NCBI RefSeq assembly: GCF_900114615.1
Contig: NZ_FOTS01000026.1
Span: 1-64,000, forward strand
Length of the DNA stretch: 64,000 nt
Source of the DNA: Pelosinus propionicus DSM 13327
GTDB taxonomy: Bacteria > Bacillota > Negativicutes > DSM-13327
Direction of reading: 5' to 3'
Part shown: positions 33,037 through 42,318 of the stretch, in pieces
Position numbering within the stretch: the first letter of the stretch is position 1
How the letters are laid out: every line of letters begins with the position of its first letter
Made by a program: the position numbers and the translations under genes
The notes under the pieces: model-generated
What the model was told of the DNA's origin: nothing
What the model saw: the letters and a program-made list of their open reading frames with translations, nothing else
Database searches by the model: none

Positions 33037-33909
33037 ATGAAGAAACAACTCGCCGAAGTCAATCCCAAGGTCATGTTAATGTTAGGTGTATTAGGGATAT
33101 CGTTCTCAGCTGTATTTATAAGAGAATCAAATGCTCCAAGTTTAGTTATTGCGACCTATCGATTGGGGTGGACCGTTCTTATTTTATTACCGATAGTGGG
33201 AATTAAATTTCGGGATGAATTGCGTAACCTTAAACAGCGAGATGTGTCGTGGTGCGCGGTCAGCGGATTTTTCCTTGCCGCTCATTTTTGGCTGTGGTTT
33301 GAATCCTTAAAATTTACATCTATAGCGAGTTCAACCGTATTGGTGAGTACAGAAGTGATCTTTGCTGCCATAGGGTTTGTTCTTGTATTTAGCGGTAAAA
33401 TAAATAAGCTGGGAGTTACTGCAATTATTGTTACTTTTTTAGGTAGTGTGGTGATTGCGATGAGCGACAGCGGTGGTGGGAGCAATGTTTTATATGGCGA
33501 TGTTTTAGCATTGCTTGGAGCCGTTATGGTTGCAGTTTATACACTAATAGGGAAAAAACAACGGGGACACCTTAGTACCACAATCTATACGTTTATCACA
33601 TATTGTGCTTGTTTTGTAAGCCTGCTGATATTTGATGCTGTGACTGGCACACCGATTTATGGATACGGCATGAAAGAAATTATCCTTGGACTTCTGCTAG
33701 GGATTTCCTGTACGCTGTTAGGTCATAGTATATTTAGTTGGTGTCTAAAGTACTTAAGCCCATCGTTTGTGTCTTCAGCAAAATTGTTAGAGCCAGTATT
33801 TGCTTCTATTCTAGCAGTTTTTATTTACAAAGAAACGCCTAATATGTTGCAGGTTATTGGGGGAATCATTGTTATTGGAGGAGTATACTTATATTCTAAG
33901 AGTGAATAA
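33037..33909 (+). CDS. EamA/DMT-family transporter
   Basis: The ATG at 33037 follows CAGAGGA. The 290-residue protein has ten membrane segments in two EamA repeats, with the typical SAVFIRESNAPSLVIATYRLG start and the second-repeat ending LEPVFASILAVFIYKETP. Family members export metabolites or amino acids. It is divergently paired with a LysR gene, a frequent arrangement for inducible exporters. A terminator follows. Confidence 0.87.
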   Translation: MKKQLAEVNPKVMLMLGVLGISFSAVFIRESNAPSLVIATYRLGWTVLILLPIVGIKFRDELRNLKQRDVSWCAVSGFFLAAHFWLWFESLKFTSIASSTVLVSTEVIFAAIGFVLVFSGKINKLGVTAIIVTFLGSVVIAMSDSGGGSNVLYGDVLALLGAVMVAVYTLIGKKQRGHLSTTIYTFITYCACFVSLLIFDAVTGTPIYGYGMKEIILGLLLGISCTLLGHSIFSWCLKYLSPSFVSSAKLLEPVFASILAVFIYKETPNMLQVIGGIIVIGGVYLYSKSE

Positions 33910-33936
33910 AAAGAGCGTTATGAATACAAGATTAAA

Positions 33937-33979
33937 CGAAAAAACTCCTGCAGGTAATTCGTCCTGCAGGAATTTTTCG
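33937..33979. terminator. Terminator after EamA gene
   Basis: CTCCTGCAGG pairs with CCTGCAGGA(A), extended by CGAAAAA and TTTTTCG, around TAATTCGT. Confidence 0.8.
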
Positions 33980-34181
33980 TTTGAGAGTAAATAGGTAGAA
34001 TTGTGGAATTTTTTGATTTTAATTCTATAATCAATATGAAAGGTAGGAAGCCAACCATTATTGCTACTACAGAAGAGAACCAATCGATACCTGGCAGTGA
34101 TGATATAAAGATAGGATTAAATATTTATACCAAATAATAGAAAATAGAAGAAAATAGCCCTAATTTGTGAGGAGGATGAAA

Positions 34182-34979
34182 ATGGGAGTAACGATCTATC
34201 AGGTAGATGCATTTACGGATTTACCTTATAAAGGTAATCCAGCAGCCGTTTGCTTATTGGATAAAGCTAAAGATGAGGCATGGATGCAGGCTGTAGCCAA
34301 TGAAAATAACTTATCAGAAACAGCTTTTTTGACGCCAGGGAATGACGGTTATAATCTTCGCTGGTTTACTCCAAAAAGTGAAGTTAAACTTTGTGGTCAT
34401 GCAACTTTGGCAAGTGCTTACATCCTGTATAAGGAAAAATTATTGCCATTGAACAAACAGGCTCGATTTTTTACCTTAAGTGGTTTGCTAACAGCCAGCT
34501 ACCATGAAAATACCGGGTTCATTGAATTGGACTTTCCAGCACATTCTGTAACGCCTTGTGAGCCCCCACGCGGATTAGTAGAATCGTTAAAGGTCAAGCC
34601 AATTTTTATAGGCCGTAGCGATAATGATTACTTAATCGAAGTAGCGTCAGAAGATGAGGTAAAAGAGCTTGTGCCGGATTTTAGCAGATTACTTCAGGTT
34701 CCGTGCCGAGGAATCATTGTGACAGCATTAGCATCATCCAATAATTATGACTTTATTTCTCGGTTTTTTGCTCCTGCTGTTGGTGTCAATGAAGATCCTG
34801 TTACCGGTTCAGCTCATTGTCGACTAGCTCCCTATTGGGAGGCAAAGTTGAAGAAAAATGAGTTTATTGCTTATCAGGCATCATCGCGGGGCGGTTTTTT
34901 ACAGTTGGCTACTGTAGGAGATCGAGTCAGGATTGGCGGTAAAGCTGTGATCGTGTTGAAGGGAGAATTTCTTGTATGA
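34182..34979 (+). CDS. PhzF-family isomerase-like protein
   Basis: The ATG at 34182 follows GGAGG with a 6-base spacer. The 265-residue cytoplasmic protein shows the two-fold PhzF layout: VDAFTDLPYKGNPAAV at the start, the catalytic Glu in ENNLSETAFL near residue 45, FTPKSEVKLCGHATLASA near 70, and the second-half NEDPVTGSAH motif near 205. Most PhzF relatives outside phenazine clusters have unknown substrates. No phenazine genes lie nearby. It stands alone. Confidence 0.87.
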   Translation: MGVTIYQVDAFTDLPYKGNPAAVCLLDKAKDEAWMQAVANENNLSETAFLTPGNDGYNLRWFTPKSEVKLCGHATLASAYILYKEKLLPLNKQARFFTLSGLLTASYHENTGFIELDFPAHSVTPCEPPRGLVESLKVKPIFIGRSDNDYLIEVASEDEVKELVPDFSRLLQVPCRGIIVTALASSNNYDFISRFFAPAVGVNEDPVTGSAHCRLAPYWEAKLKKNEFIAYQASSRGGFLQLATVGDRVRIGGKAVIVLKGEFLV

Positions 34980-35122
34980 TCAAAACTCACCTAACTTGTA
35001 AAAAAGAATGAATATTGCTCAAAGATAGTAAACTACTTACTGTTCTTAAGAATGTGGCATTTGAGAATCACTTTATTTTGGCGATCAATGCAATCGATTC
35101 CGATAGAAACTACAAAGCACTA

Positions 35123-35860
35123 TTATTCTTGAAAGGCTGCATTATGAAACCATACATGTCCTAACTGCTGTTTGTTTCTACCTCGATTTTTCCTTTCTCG
35201 TACGGGTTTTGCTGGAATTCCAGCTACAAACGTGTTTGGATCCACACTTTTGGTTACTACCGATCTTGCAGCGACTACTGCTTGTTCACCTACCACTATA
35301 CCTGGCAATAACATGGAATGAGAGAAAACTTTAGCAAAGTGCTCTACTTTCACCGGTGCATAAATTCTCTTTTCGTGATTGTGTTCAAGATGTGAATGCG
35401 TGTAAATTTCCACCTTTTCAGTTAATGTTACAAAATTGCCAAGAGTAATTCCTCCTTTGCCATCGAGGAATACTTCACGATTTAGGAACACATCATCGCC
35501 GATTTCGATATTATGACCAAAATTAAAACGTACACCCTCCATGGCGATGAAATTTTTCCCACATTTTTTAAATAATTTTTGGGCGAGAATACGACGAAAG
35601 GGGACCGCAAAATTAGTAATTAAACTAAGCGGCAATTTGTCAAATATCTCCCAGAGTAAATGCAAGTATTTCTGTTCCATTGTAAGAGGTAGAACCTTAA
35701 TTTGGGGCAAATATTCGTCGTATAATTTAAAGTCATCAAATAATTCCTTGGGAAATAAATGTGTTGCGTTTATTAATTCTAAAATTGAGTAGGTTTTTTT
35801 CTCATCTAATACGCTTTGAACGATGGATTCAATAGTCGACAGCTTATTCTCAATATTCAT
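35123..35860 (-). CDS. Hexapeptide-repeat acyltransferase (maltose acetyltransferase-like)
   Basis: The ATG at 35860 follows TGGAGGT; the frame extends further upstream without a ribosome site. The 245-residue protein has a helical N-terminal part (residues 1-110) and a left-handed beta-helix (about 125-230) with hexapeptide-like repeats such as IEIGDDVFLNREVFLDG and GIVVGEQAVVAARSVVTK, plus the His in THSHLEHN that resembles the catalytic region of O-acetyltransferases. It probably acetylates a sugar or thiogalactoside-like acceptor. The N-terminal region is longer than in typical maltose acetyltransferases. Confidence 0.8.
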   Translation of the reverse strand: MNIENKLSTIESIVQSVLDEKKTYSILELINATHLFPKELFDDFKLYDEYLPQIKVLPLTMEQKYLHLLWEIFDKLPLSLITNFAVPFRRILAQKLFKKCGKNFIAMEGVRFNFGHNIEIGDDVFLNREVFLDGKGGITLGNFVTLTEKVEIYTHSHLEHNHEKRIYAPVKVEHFAKVFSHSMLLPGIVVGEQAVVAARSVVTKSVDPNTFVAGIPAKPVRERKNRGRNKQQLGHVWFHNAAFQE

Positions 35861-35985
35861 AAATACCTCCAAGCTATATAGATATCGAATATGAAAGTGA
35901 TCTTCCATTAACCTTAACACGGAGAACATTCACTTTGGCATCACGATTATAATCCATAGAAATGCGTTATTCTTTTGTATCCTTT

Positions 35986-38085
35986 TTAAGACACTTTAAA
36001 TTCGGATACCAAATTATATAGACGATCGGAGATCTCGACCAATTGTTTGGTAGAATCAACAATTGCCTGCATTCCAGCGGCCTGTTCTTCTACGGCAGCT
36101 GCCACTTGCTGTGTGGAAGCAGATGTCTGTTCTGTAATTGCAGCAGCATTTTCTATATCTGCCATAGTATATTGCACCTCTTCGTTCATGATGCTTGCAG
36201 CGGAAGATACGTCATCGACAACCATAATAATCTCGCCGACAGTCTTTTCGATATCGTCAAAATGAGCACCAGCCTGAATGGCAATTTCCATACTATCGGT
36301 AATTTCCTGCGAACCCTTATTCATACTCTCGGTTATGGAGGCAATCTGTTCCTGAATACCGTTGATAAGCTGAGCTATTTGCTGGGCCGCGCCACCTGAC
36401 TGTTCAGCCAGTTTTCTAACTTCATCTGCGACAACGGCAAATCCGCGACCAGCTTCACCTGCTCTGGCTGCCTCAATAGCAGCGTTAAGAGCCAACAGAT
36501 TCGTCTGGCCGGCAATGCCAGTAATGACTTCAATAATGTTGCCAATTTCGGAGGACTGTGCTAATAGCAGTTGACTTTCTTGTAAGTTGCTGTTGTTATG
36601 CTTTACGAATACGCTCATACTTTCCACTGTTTGTTTTACGGATTGAAGACCGATGGAGCTTACATCCTGTGATCTTTTAGCGACTTGAAGCATTTCATGA
36701 CATTTGTCAGTAACTGTTTTTCCGGACTCACCTACTTGCTTAGTCTTATTGGCAGCGTCTGATACATGGGCTGCCTGTTGATCGGCACCTTGAGCCAGCG
36801 CCTGCATTGTCGTCGCTACTTCCTCTGTCATTTTGCCTGTATCCTGACAAGCGTCGGCAACGTCACGGGAAAGACGCTTTATCTTTTCCGATTCATCGGT
36901 GATATTATTTACCACTCCCCGCAAGGTTGAGACGGTCTTACTGAAGGCATAAGCCAGCCTGCCAATTTCGTCTTGAGAGTCAATTTGGAGGGAGCCAGTT
37001 AAATCTCCGGCAGCCACTTGGTCAGCAAACTTGCTGAGTTGGCTGAAAAGGCGGCCAATAGCCAAGTAAATGACGATAGACATGAAAACGATGACAGCCA
37101 CTGCGATCAACAGCATCATTGTAAGTATTTTATTTGCTGACGCGAAAAGCTCATCTTCGAAAACAACATTAGCTACTGTCCAGCCTGCTATTGGAATGGG
37201 GTTATAAAAAACAATTTTTTTATCTGTTCCATCAGTATAGCGGAATATGCCGGGTTTGCCTCCGGCAATCAGTTCGCCAAGTTTACGGATATTTTCATTA
37301 TCAATATTTGATATTTTTTCTTTCATAGCCCATTCTGAGTTGGGATGAACAACGAAGGTACCGTCTTGTGCCAAAAGAAATCCATAACCTTTTTCTCCAT
37401 ACTTCAACTGCTGGGTTATTTGCTGGATCGTTTCAATGGTCAAACTCGCGCCAGCGCCAGCTGTTACGTTTCCTTGATTATCTTTTCGATAGGCAATCAT
37501 AAGCACCATATTTTTATCATATGCCTGGGAATACGCCGGCTTATAAATAGCATCATAAGGAATACCACCAGTACGGGAAAATCGTTCTCCTGCTTCTAAT
37601 GCGCCGCCTTTTGCCCATGGATTAGTTTTTAATACTCCCGCTTTCACATCATAATAACGGGCTGTCAGTTTACTTAAAGCTTCAGGATTGCTGTATTCCT
37701 GAGGTTCTAAAGAGTTGACGATATGCAGAGCTGCATATTGGTTAGGATATGCTTCATTAATAAATTTCCAACGGGATAGCAGAAGCTCATCAATCAGTTT
37801 TATGGATTCATCCTCCCGTTTAAGATCAAGTTGTGGATTGGTCATTAAGATCCGCGCGACCATCGGACTTGCAGCTGTTTCACGTACTTCACCAAGCCGC
37901 CCGGTCAACCAAGTGTTCATATGGTCGGCCGCTTCGCCGGTTCTAAGTACCATAGACTCAGTTAATTCCGATTCAATTACCTTGTGGAACTGCCAATAAG
38001 CAACCCCGGTCAAAGAGAGTAAACCAATAATAATCACTGGTAATATTATTGCTAGCAGTTTAAATTTAAAAGACAAGTTTTTCAT
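35986..38085 (-). CDS. Methyl-accepting chemotaxis protein with dCache-type sensor
   Basis: The 699-residue receptor has an N-terminal membrane segment (about 10-30), an external double-Cache-like sensor (about 35-310), a second membrane segment (about 325-345), HAMP, and a long cytoplasmic signalling domain. The hairpin tip [20 protein letters not shown] (seen in two parts) near residue 550 is the CheA/CheW contact. No C-terminal pentapeptide is visible. It probably senses a small organic compound and signals to the chemotaxis kinase. It is encoded downstream of the RraA-PilZ gene on the same strand, about 110 bases away. Confidence 0.9.
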   Translation of the reverse strand: MKNLSFKFKLLAIILPVIIIGLLSLTGVAYWQFHKVIESELTESMVLRTGEAADHMNTWLTGRLGEVRETAASPMVARILMTNPQLDLKREDESIKLIDELLLSRWKFINEAYPNQYAALHIVNSLEPQEYSNPEALSKLTARYYDVKAGVLKTNPWAKGGALEAGERFSRTGGIPYDAIYKPAYSQAYDKNMVLMIAYRKDNQGNVTAGAGASLTIETIQQITQQLKYGEKGYGFLLAQDGTFVVHPNSEWAMKEKISNIDNENIRKLGELIAGGKPGIFRYTDGTDKKIVFYNPIPIAGWTVANVVFEDELFASANKILTMMLLIAVAVIVFMSIVIYLAIGRLFSQLSKFADQVAAGDLTGSLQIDSQDEIGRLAYAFSKTVSTLRGVVNNITDESEKIKRLSRDVADACQDTGKMTEEVATTMQALAQGADQQAAHVSDAANKTKQVGESGKTVTDKCHEMLQVAKRSQDVSSIGLQSVKQTVESMSVFVKHNNSNLQESQLLLAQSSEIGNIIEVITGIAGQTNLLALNAAIEAARAGEAGRGFAVVADEVRKLAEQSGGAAQQIAQLINGIQEQIASITESMNKGSQEITDSMEIAIQAGAHFDDIEKTVGEIIMVVDDVSSAASIMNEEVQYTMADIENAAAITEQTSASTQQVAAAVEEQAAGMQAIVDSTKQLVEISDRLYNLVSEFKVS

Positions 38086-38195
38086 CGTTTAGAACCTCCC
38101 AAAAATTGATCAATTGCTATAAATTAAAGTTACTTTATCTCAGATTACAATGGTGAAGTATTCAACTGACTACAAACTTAACAAATGTCCAGTCC

Positions 38196-39206
38196 CTAAT
38201 ACCCAATATCCAAGCATTCTAGTCTCCCGAACTGCGAATGACGATATATTACATGATCCAATATTGCCCTTACCTCCTCAGCTATGTCCACAAACTCACA
38301 GCCAAAGTTGTTATACTGCTGCCAGGTGACGTTTGCGACAATATTAATATTTCCTAGTTCTTTAGACAAACACAGTCGTATTTGCGAAAGAATCTCTAAT
38401 GGCTGCTCTACTTGCAGTAATATTCCATCCATACTCATATTAATTGCAGTGGCATGTATGGGTTCAGCAGAGCCTTTGATAATAATGGTTACAGGTGCAT
38501 CGACATTGACACGAGGAGAATTTCGATTATCATTTATGATAACAGCTCGTCTTGCTTTAAGAGCTTCCTCGATCCACATACGGTCCAAAGTCCCTTTTTC
38601 GATGTCGTTCATGATCTTCTGTTCCACGCGAATCTTATTTTTGGATTGTATCAGCAAATCATCAGCATCACGGGGATTAATGACGACAATCCCATCTTCG
38701 TCACCAACCAAGATATCACCAGGATTCACAACAACTCCGCCACAAGTCACAGGCACATTGATTTTCCCAGGTCGGTCTTTATAAGACATAGTCAGGGCGG
38801 TACCTGCCGCATAGATGGGTACATCCATTCTTCTCAATGCTCCGATATCACGTACAGCGCCATCAATAATAAATCCGCCAATGCCTCTTTGTTTGGACCA
38901 CAAAGCCAGCAGCTTTCCCATAACAGGATTAGTCAAGTCACCTTGAGCATCCACTACCAAAACATCTCCAGGTTGTGCGAGGTCAAGTGCTTTCTGAAGC
39001 AGTAGATTATCATCAGGATGTGACTTAACGGTAAAAGCTGGTCCAAGCAGCGGTAGATTGTTAATTGGTCGAATTGTAGCGTTCATGCATGACATGCGGT
39101 TCATATTGTCGGCGATAGCAGCTGATGGCATTCCGACAAAAGCATCAATTAGTTTTCGGGGAGGCCGATTTATGCTAGTAAAAATATACAATCCTTCATT
39201 TGACAT
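38196..39206 (-). CDS. RraA-like (HMG aldolase family) protein fused to a PilZ c-di-GMP domain
   Basis: The 336-residue protein has two parts. Residues 1-215 form an RraA/4-hydroxy-4-methyl-2-oxoglutarate aldolase-like domain: PGDVLVVDAQGD near 79, IIDGAVRDIGALRR with the Arg-Asp metal-site pair at 119-120, and PGDILVGDEDGIVVINP near 162. Residues 222-325 form a PilZ domain with both c-di-GMP motifs: RxxxR (R228-N-S-P-R232) and NxSxxG (N256-M-S-M-D-G261), followed by ANVTWQQYNNFGCEF. I know of no described RraA-PilZ fusion. The simplest reading is an aldolase, decarboxylase or RNase E-inhibitor-like fold whose activity or partner choice is set by c-di-GMP. The start follows GGAGTGA. It is followed by a chemoreceptor gene. 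Confidence 0.85.
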   Translation of the reverse strand: MSNEGLYIFTSINRPPRKLIDAFVGMPSAAIADNMNRMSCMNATIRPINNLPLLGPAFTVKSHPDDNLLLQKALDLAQPGDVLVVDAQGDLTNPVMGKLLALWSKQRGIGGFIIDGAVRDIGALRRMDVPIYAAGTALTMSYKDRPGKINVPVTCGGVVVNPGDILVGDEDGIVVINPRDADDLLIQSKNKIRVEQKIMNDIEKGTLDRMWIEEALKARRAVIINDNRNSPRVNVDAPVTIIIKGSAEPIHATAINMSMDGILLQVEQPLEILSQIRLCLSKELGNINIVANVTWQQYNNFGCEFVDIAEEVRAILDHVIYRHSQFGRLECLDIGY

Positions 39207-39593
39207 AAATACATCACTCCATTCTTAGCTTTAATATAGTTATAAACAAAACCAACCACGTAGCTGACTGACATTTGAGCTTTCCTGCGAAACACCAGTT
39301 TGATATCAAAATGTTTTTACCTTTAGACCTAATGGTTTGCATTCTTACTTTGGCTTTAGTTCGCCTATGGAATAGTATTAAAAACGCCATTATTGTACAA
39401 AATTTTCCAATGATATTTTTACTGTAATGTATTTGTATATAAAATACAATTGACTTAACAAAAATGTAATTTATTATTAATGTGGACACGGAACAGGTTG
39501 GTTGTTCCAAAAGGTAGAAGAGGCAGAAAATCAAAGTACAGCAAATAGGACAGATTTTGTCTTATTTGCTGTATACTAAGTTGGGTGATAAAA
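39207..39593. other. Divergent intergenic region between RraA-PilZ and WYL genes
   Basis: No coding frame with a ribosome site was found; a 106-codon frame on the minus strand lacks one. The region is AT-rich and carries a TTGTAT-N5-ATACAA inverted repeat near 39431-39450 and the long operator-like hairpin at 39537-39573. Confidence 0.5.
39537..39573. promoter_or_regulatory. Operator-like inverted repeat upstream of WYL regulator
   Basis: TACAGCAAATA and TATTTGCTGTA form the outer arms, with GACA/TGTC inside and one mismatch. The right arm runs into a TATACT box. The position suggests autoregulation by the WYL protein. Confidence 0.55.
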
Positions 39594-40505
39594 ATGAAAA
39601 GCAGTCGAGTTTTCGAAATAACAACTATATTGCTTAACAAAGGATCGGTTACGGCGAGAGAACTCGCTAGCCGTTTTGGTGTTTCCACAAGGACAATTTA
39701 TCGGGATATCGATATACTCTCCTCCTCAGGTGTACCTGTATATATGAGCAAAGGGAATGGCGGAGGCATACATCTTCTAGAGGATTATACATTGAATAGA
39801 ACCATTTTTTCGGAGGGGGAAAGTGAAAACCTGCTGATGGCGATCAAAACGCTACAGGCAACTCAATATCCAGACTTAGATGCTGCTCTTGAAAAAATGG
39901 GAGCAATATTCAAGAAGATTTCAAATCATGATTGGGTTGAAGTCGATTTTTCGCCATGGGCAAGTTTGCCGAATGAGCAAAACAAATTTAATGACATAAA
40001 GCGGGCTATGTTAAATAGGAATGTCATTCAATTCGGCTATGTGAACGGAGAAGGTCATCAAAGCTTTCGACAGGCAGAACCGGAGAAGCTTATATTCAAA
40101 AATAATGCATGGTATCTATTAGCCTTCTGCCGACAGCATCAGGAGCACAGAACCTTTCGAATATCCAGACTGAAAAAGCTGGAGGTATTAACGGAAAATT
40201 TTGAGAAAAAAGTACTGCCAAGAGCAAAAGTAAAAGAGGGCAGCTCTGCTCGGCAGCCTCTAATTGTGTTGAAGCTTTGCTTTAAGGCGCAAGTTATAAA
40301 CCGATTATATGATTATTTTGATGACTCGTTTCTGACTCCTAATGTCGACGGGAGTGTTACTTTAGTGGCAGAGTTACCTGAGGGGGAATGGCTATACAGT
40401 TATATCTTATCATTTGGCAGTTCGGTAGAGGTAATTGAACCGAAATCTATGCGTAAGATCATTGCAGAAAGAATACGACAAGCATTAGAACTTTATGCGC
40501 GATAA
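39594..40505 (+). CDS. YafY/WYL-domain transcriptional regulator
   Basis: The ATG at 39594 follows GGGTGA. The 303-residue protein has an N-terminal DeoR-like helix-turn-helix (GSVTARELASRFGVSTRTIYRD, seen as ARELASRFGVSTRTIYRD) and a central WYL domain (residues about 130-205) with the WYLLAFCRQHQEHRTFRISR core, plus a C-terminal WCX extension. WYL domains bind small ligands or nucleic acid and often react to DNA damage or metabolic signals. It is divergent from the RraA-PilZ gene. Confidence 0.88.
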   Translation: MKSSRVFEITTILLNKGSVTARELASRFGVSTRTIYRDIDILSSSGVPVYMSKGNGGGIHLLEDYTLNRTIFSEGESENLLMAIKTLQATQYPDLDAALEKMGAIFKKISNHDWVEVDFSPWASLPNEQNKFNDIKRAMLNRNVIQFGYVNGEGHQSFRQAEPEKLIFKNNAWYLLAFCRQHQEHRTFRISRLKKLEVLTENFEKKVLPRAKVKEGSSARQPLIVLKLCFKAQVINRLYDYFDDSFLTPNVDGSVTLVAELPEGEWLYSYILSFGSSVEVIEPKSMRKIIAERIRQALELYAR

Positions 40506-40560
40506 TTGGAGAGAATACAATGCTCTTAGGATAGTGACAACATAATTGATGTGAAGTAGA

Positions 40561-40602
40561 AATAGGCTTATCCATTTCTAGTTAAGATGGATAAGCCTTT
40601 TG
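40561..40602 (+). terminator. Terminator after WYL regulator
   Basis: AGGCTTATCCAT pairs with ATGGATAAGCCT around TTCTAGTTAAG and is followed by TTTTG. Confidence 0.8.
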
Positions 40603-40666
40603 TAATTATTTATACAAATTAGAGATGATTTTACTTTCATTTAGCACGAAGGATTACATTTTCTTT

Positions 40667-40701
40667 CTTTTCATATGAATTTCAGAATGACTTGCTATAC
40701 T
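40667..40701 (+). promoter_or_regulatory. Promoter element shared with ydjC-like gene
   Basis: TTTTCA (40668-40673) and ATTTCA (40679-40684) are direct repeats 11 bases apart, and a TGC-TATACT extended -10 box (40693-40701) lies 11 bases further. This stretch is almost the same as 50272-50306 upstream of the deacetylase gene. The repeat spacing fits an OmpR/PhoP/PmrA-type response regulator site. An additional inverted repeat TCAGAATG/CATTCTGA spans the -10 box here. Confidence 0.65.
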
Positions 40702-40744
40702 CATTCTGACGCAAGATTTGACTAGAAAGGAATCACTAAAAACA

Positions 40745-42292
40745 ATGATAAATAAAAATGTTTGGCTCTGTATAACAATCATTTTCGGGGTGGCTGGCGT
40801 ACTCATGTTTTCTTATTTGGGATTTCATCCTCTATTGGACCCAGATGAACCGGTATATGCTGAAACCGCTCGCGAAATGCTGCAGTTTCATGATTTCATA
40901 TCTCCTCGAATCTATGGAGAATTTTGGTATGACAAACCGCCGATGTATTATTGGCTGGTTGCAGTGGCATTTAAAATCTTTGGAACAGGTGAGTTTGCTG
41001 CGCGTTTTCCTTCCGCCTTTTTTGCAGTAGGCGGAAGTCTTCTAGCCTATTTATCCGGCCGGAAACTTTTCAACGAGCGCGCCGGATTTCTTGGTGCCTT
41101 GGTATTGGCCACAAGTCTGGAGTACTTTTATTTAGGTAATGCAGCAGTTACGGATATGACATTGACTTTTTTTCTTATGGCAGCACTGCTGTCATTTCTT
41201 CACCGAAAATACTATCTTCTATACGGATTCGCTGCTCTTGCAGTAGTGACGAAGGGGCCGGTTGCTATTTTCTTTTGTGCCGTGATTATTGGACTGCATC
41301 TAATTACGACAGGTTCTCTTAAAACGGTAAAGAGTATGAAACTTATAAGTGGTGCTGCGCTTTTTGCAGTCATTGCTTTGCCTTGGTATGTGGCAATGTA
41401 CTTTATCCATGGCATGGCTTTTATAGACACATTTTTAGGATTTCATAATGTTACACGTTTTTTGCAGCCTGAGCACGCGTCAGGGACGTTATGGTATTAC
41501 TATATTCCTGTGTTAGTTCTGGGGTTCTTCCCTTGGACAGCTTTTTTAGGCCAGGCCTTGCTTGCAGGGGGAAAAGAAAAAGGAGAATATCGTAGCACCT
41601 GTATTTTTTTATGCATCTGGGCAGCAATAGTATTTGGATTCTTTTCACTGTCCCAGACGAAGTTAATCTCGTATATTCTGCCAATGTATCCACCCTTAGC
41701 GATGCTGGTTGGCTACTATTTGGATAAAGCATGGACAGAAGAACGTTATAAGGCGCTAAAAAGCTCTGCTATTATTTTTGCAGTTGTTGCCTCATTCTTG
41801 ATTGCAGGTTTGTTTTATGCAGGAAGGGTGGTTACAGCAGAAATGATGTTTTCAGTGAAGGTACTAGCGGGAATTTTATCGCTGCTGACCGTTTATGTTC
41901 TCGTTCAGAGCTTTTGCCATAAATTTCGTGCTGTGATGGTCTCTTATGTCCTGGGAATGATTATATTTACAGGTTTTTTAATGATACAAACCCTTCCCCT
42001 TGTTACACCGTCGCTTTCTGTAAAACAGTTTGTTAAAGAATTTAAGCAGCAGTATGACGGGCAAGCTCCCGTTTATATTGCAAGATTTTATCAGCCCGGT
42101 TTCATGTATTATAGCGGTATGGCAGGTACTGAACTAGATTCTGATAAATTAGAGGCAACGATTCTGGGCAAAACGGATAAGGCTTACTTTATTGTACAAA
42201 AAAAGAAGTATGAGAGGTTGTCTCCTACAACGTTAAGTAAGCTGCGTGTATTGACAGTTCAAGAAGATAAGGTCTTTTTTACTCGAGATTGA
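40745..42292 (+). CDS. GT39/ArnT-like lipid-linked glycosyltransferase (copy 1)
   Basis: The ATG at 40745 is the best methionine start, although the AAAGGA site is somewhat far (13 bases); a TTG at 40718 is possible. The about 515-residue protein has about 12 membrane segments and the GT-C fold signature of the PMT/ArnT family: the first external loop motif LLDPDEPVYAETAREM near residue 30 and GEFWYDKPPMYYWL near 60. Members transfer a sugar from a polyprenyl phosphate carrier to lipid A, proteins or cell-wall polymers. It is followed 26 bases later by a paralogue in the same unit. The shared promoter with a YdjC-type deacetylase suggests an envelope-modification role. Confidence 0.85.
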   Translation: MINKNVWLCITIIFGVAGVLMFSYLGFHPLLDPDEPVYAETAREMLQFHDFISPRIYGEFWYDKPPMYYWLVAVAFKIFGTGEFAARFPSAFFAVGGSLLAYLSGRKLFNERAGFLGALVLATSLEYFYLGNAAVTDMTLTFFLMAALLSFLHRKYYLLYGFAALAVVTKGPVAIFFCAVIIGLHLITTGSLKTVKSMKLISGAALFAVIALPWYVAMYFIHGMAFIDTFLGFHNVTRFLQPEHASGTLWYYYIPVLVLGFFPWTAFLGQALLAGGKEKGEYRSTCIFLCIWAAIVFGFFSLSQTKLISYILPMYPPLAMLVGYYLDKAWTEERYKALKSSAIIFAVVASFLIAGLFYAGRVVTAEMMFSVKVLAGILSLLTVYVLVQSFCHKFRAVMVSYVLGMIIFTGFLMIQTLPLVTPSLSVKQFVKEFKQQYDGQAPVYIARFYQPGFMYYSGMAGTELDSDKLEATILGKTDKAYFIVQKKKYERLSPTTLSKLRVLTVQEDKVFFTRD

Positions 42293-42318
42293 TGCGTTAT
42301 TTTTATGGGAGGACTATT

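Noticed and set aside
34003-34137. A possible 44-residue GTG-initiated frame before the PhzF-like gene.
   Set aside because: Only a weak ribosome-like site and no recognisable features; it could be a remnant but cannot be supported.
39214-39534. A 106-codon frame on the minus strand between the RraA-PilZ and WYL genes.
   Set aside because: No ribosome site, low-complexity AT-rich composition, and it overlaps the operator-like repeat.
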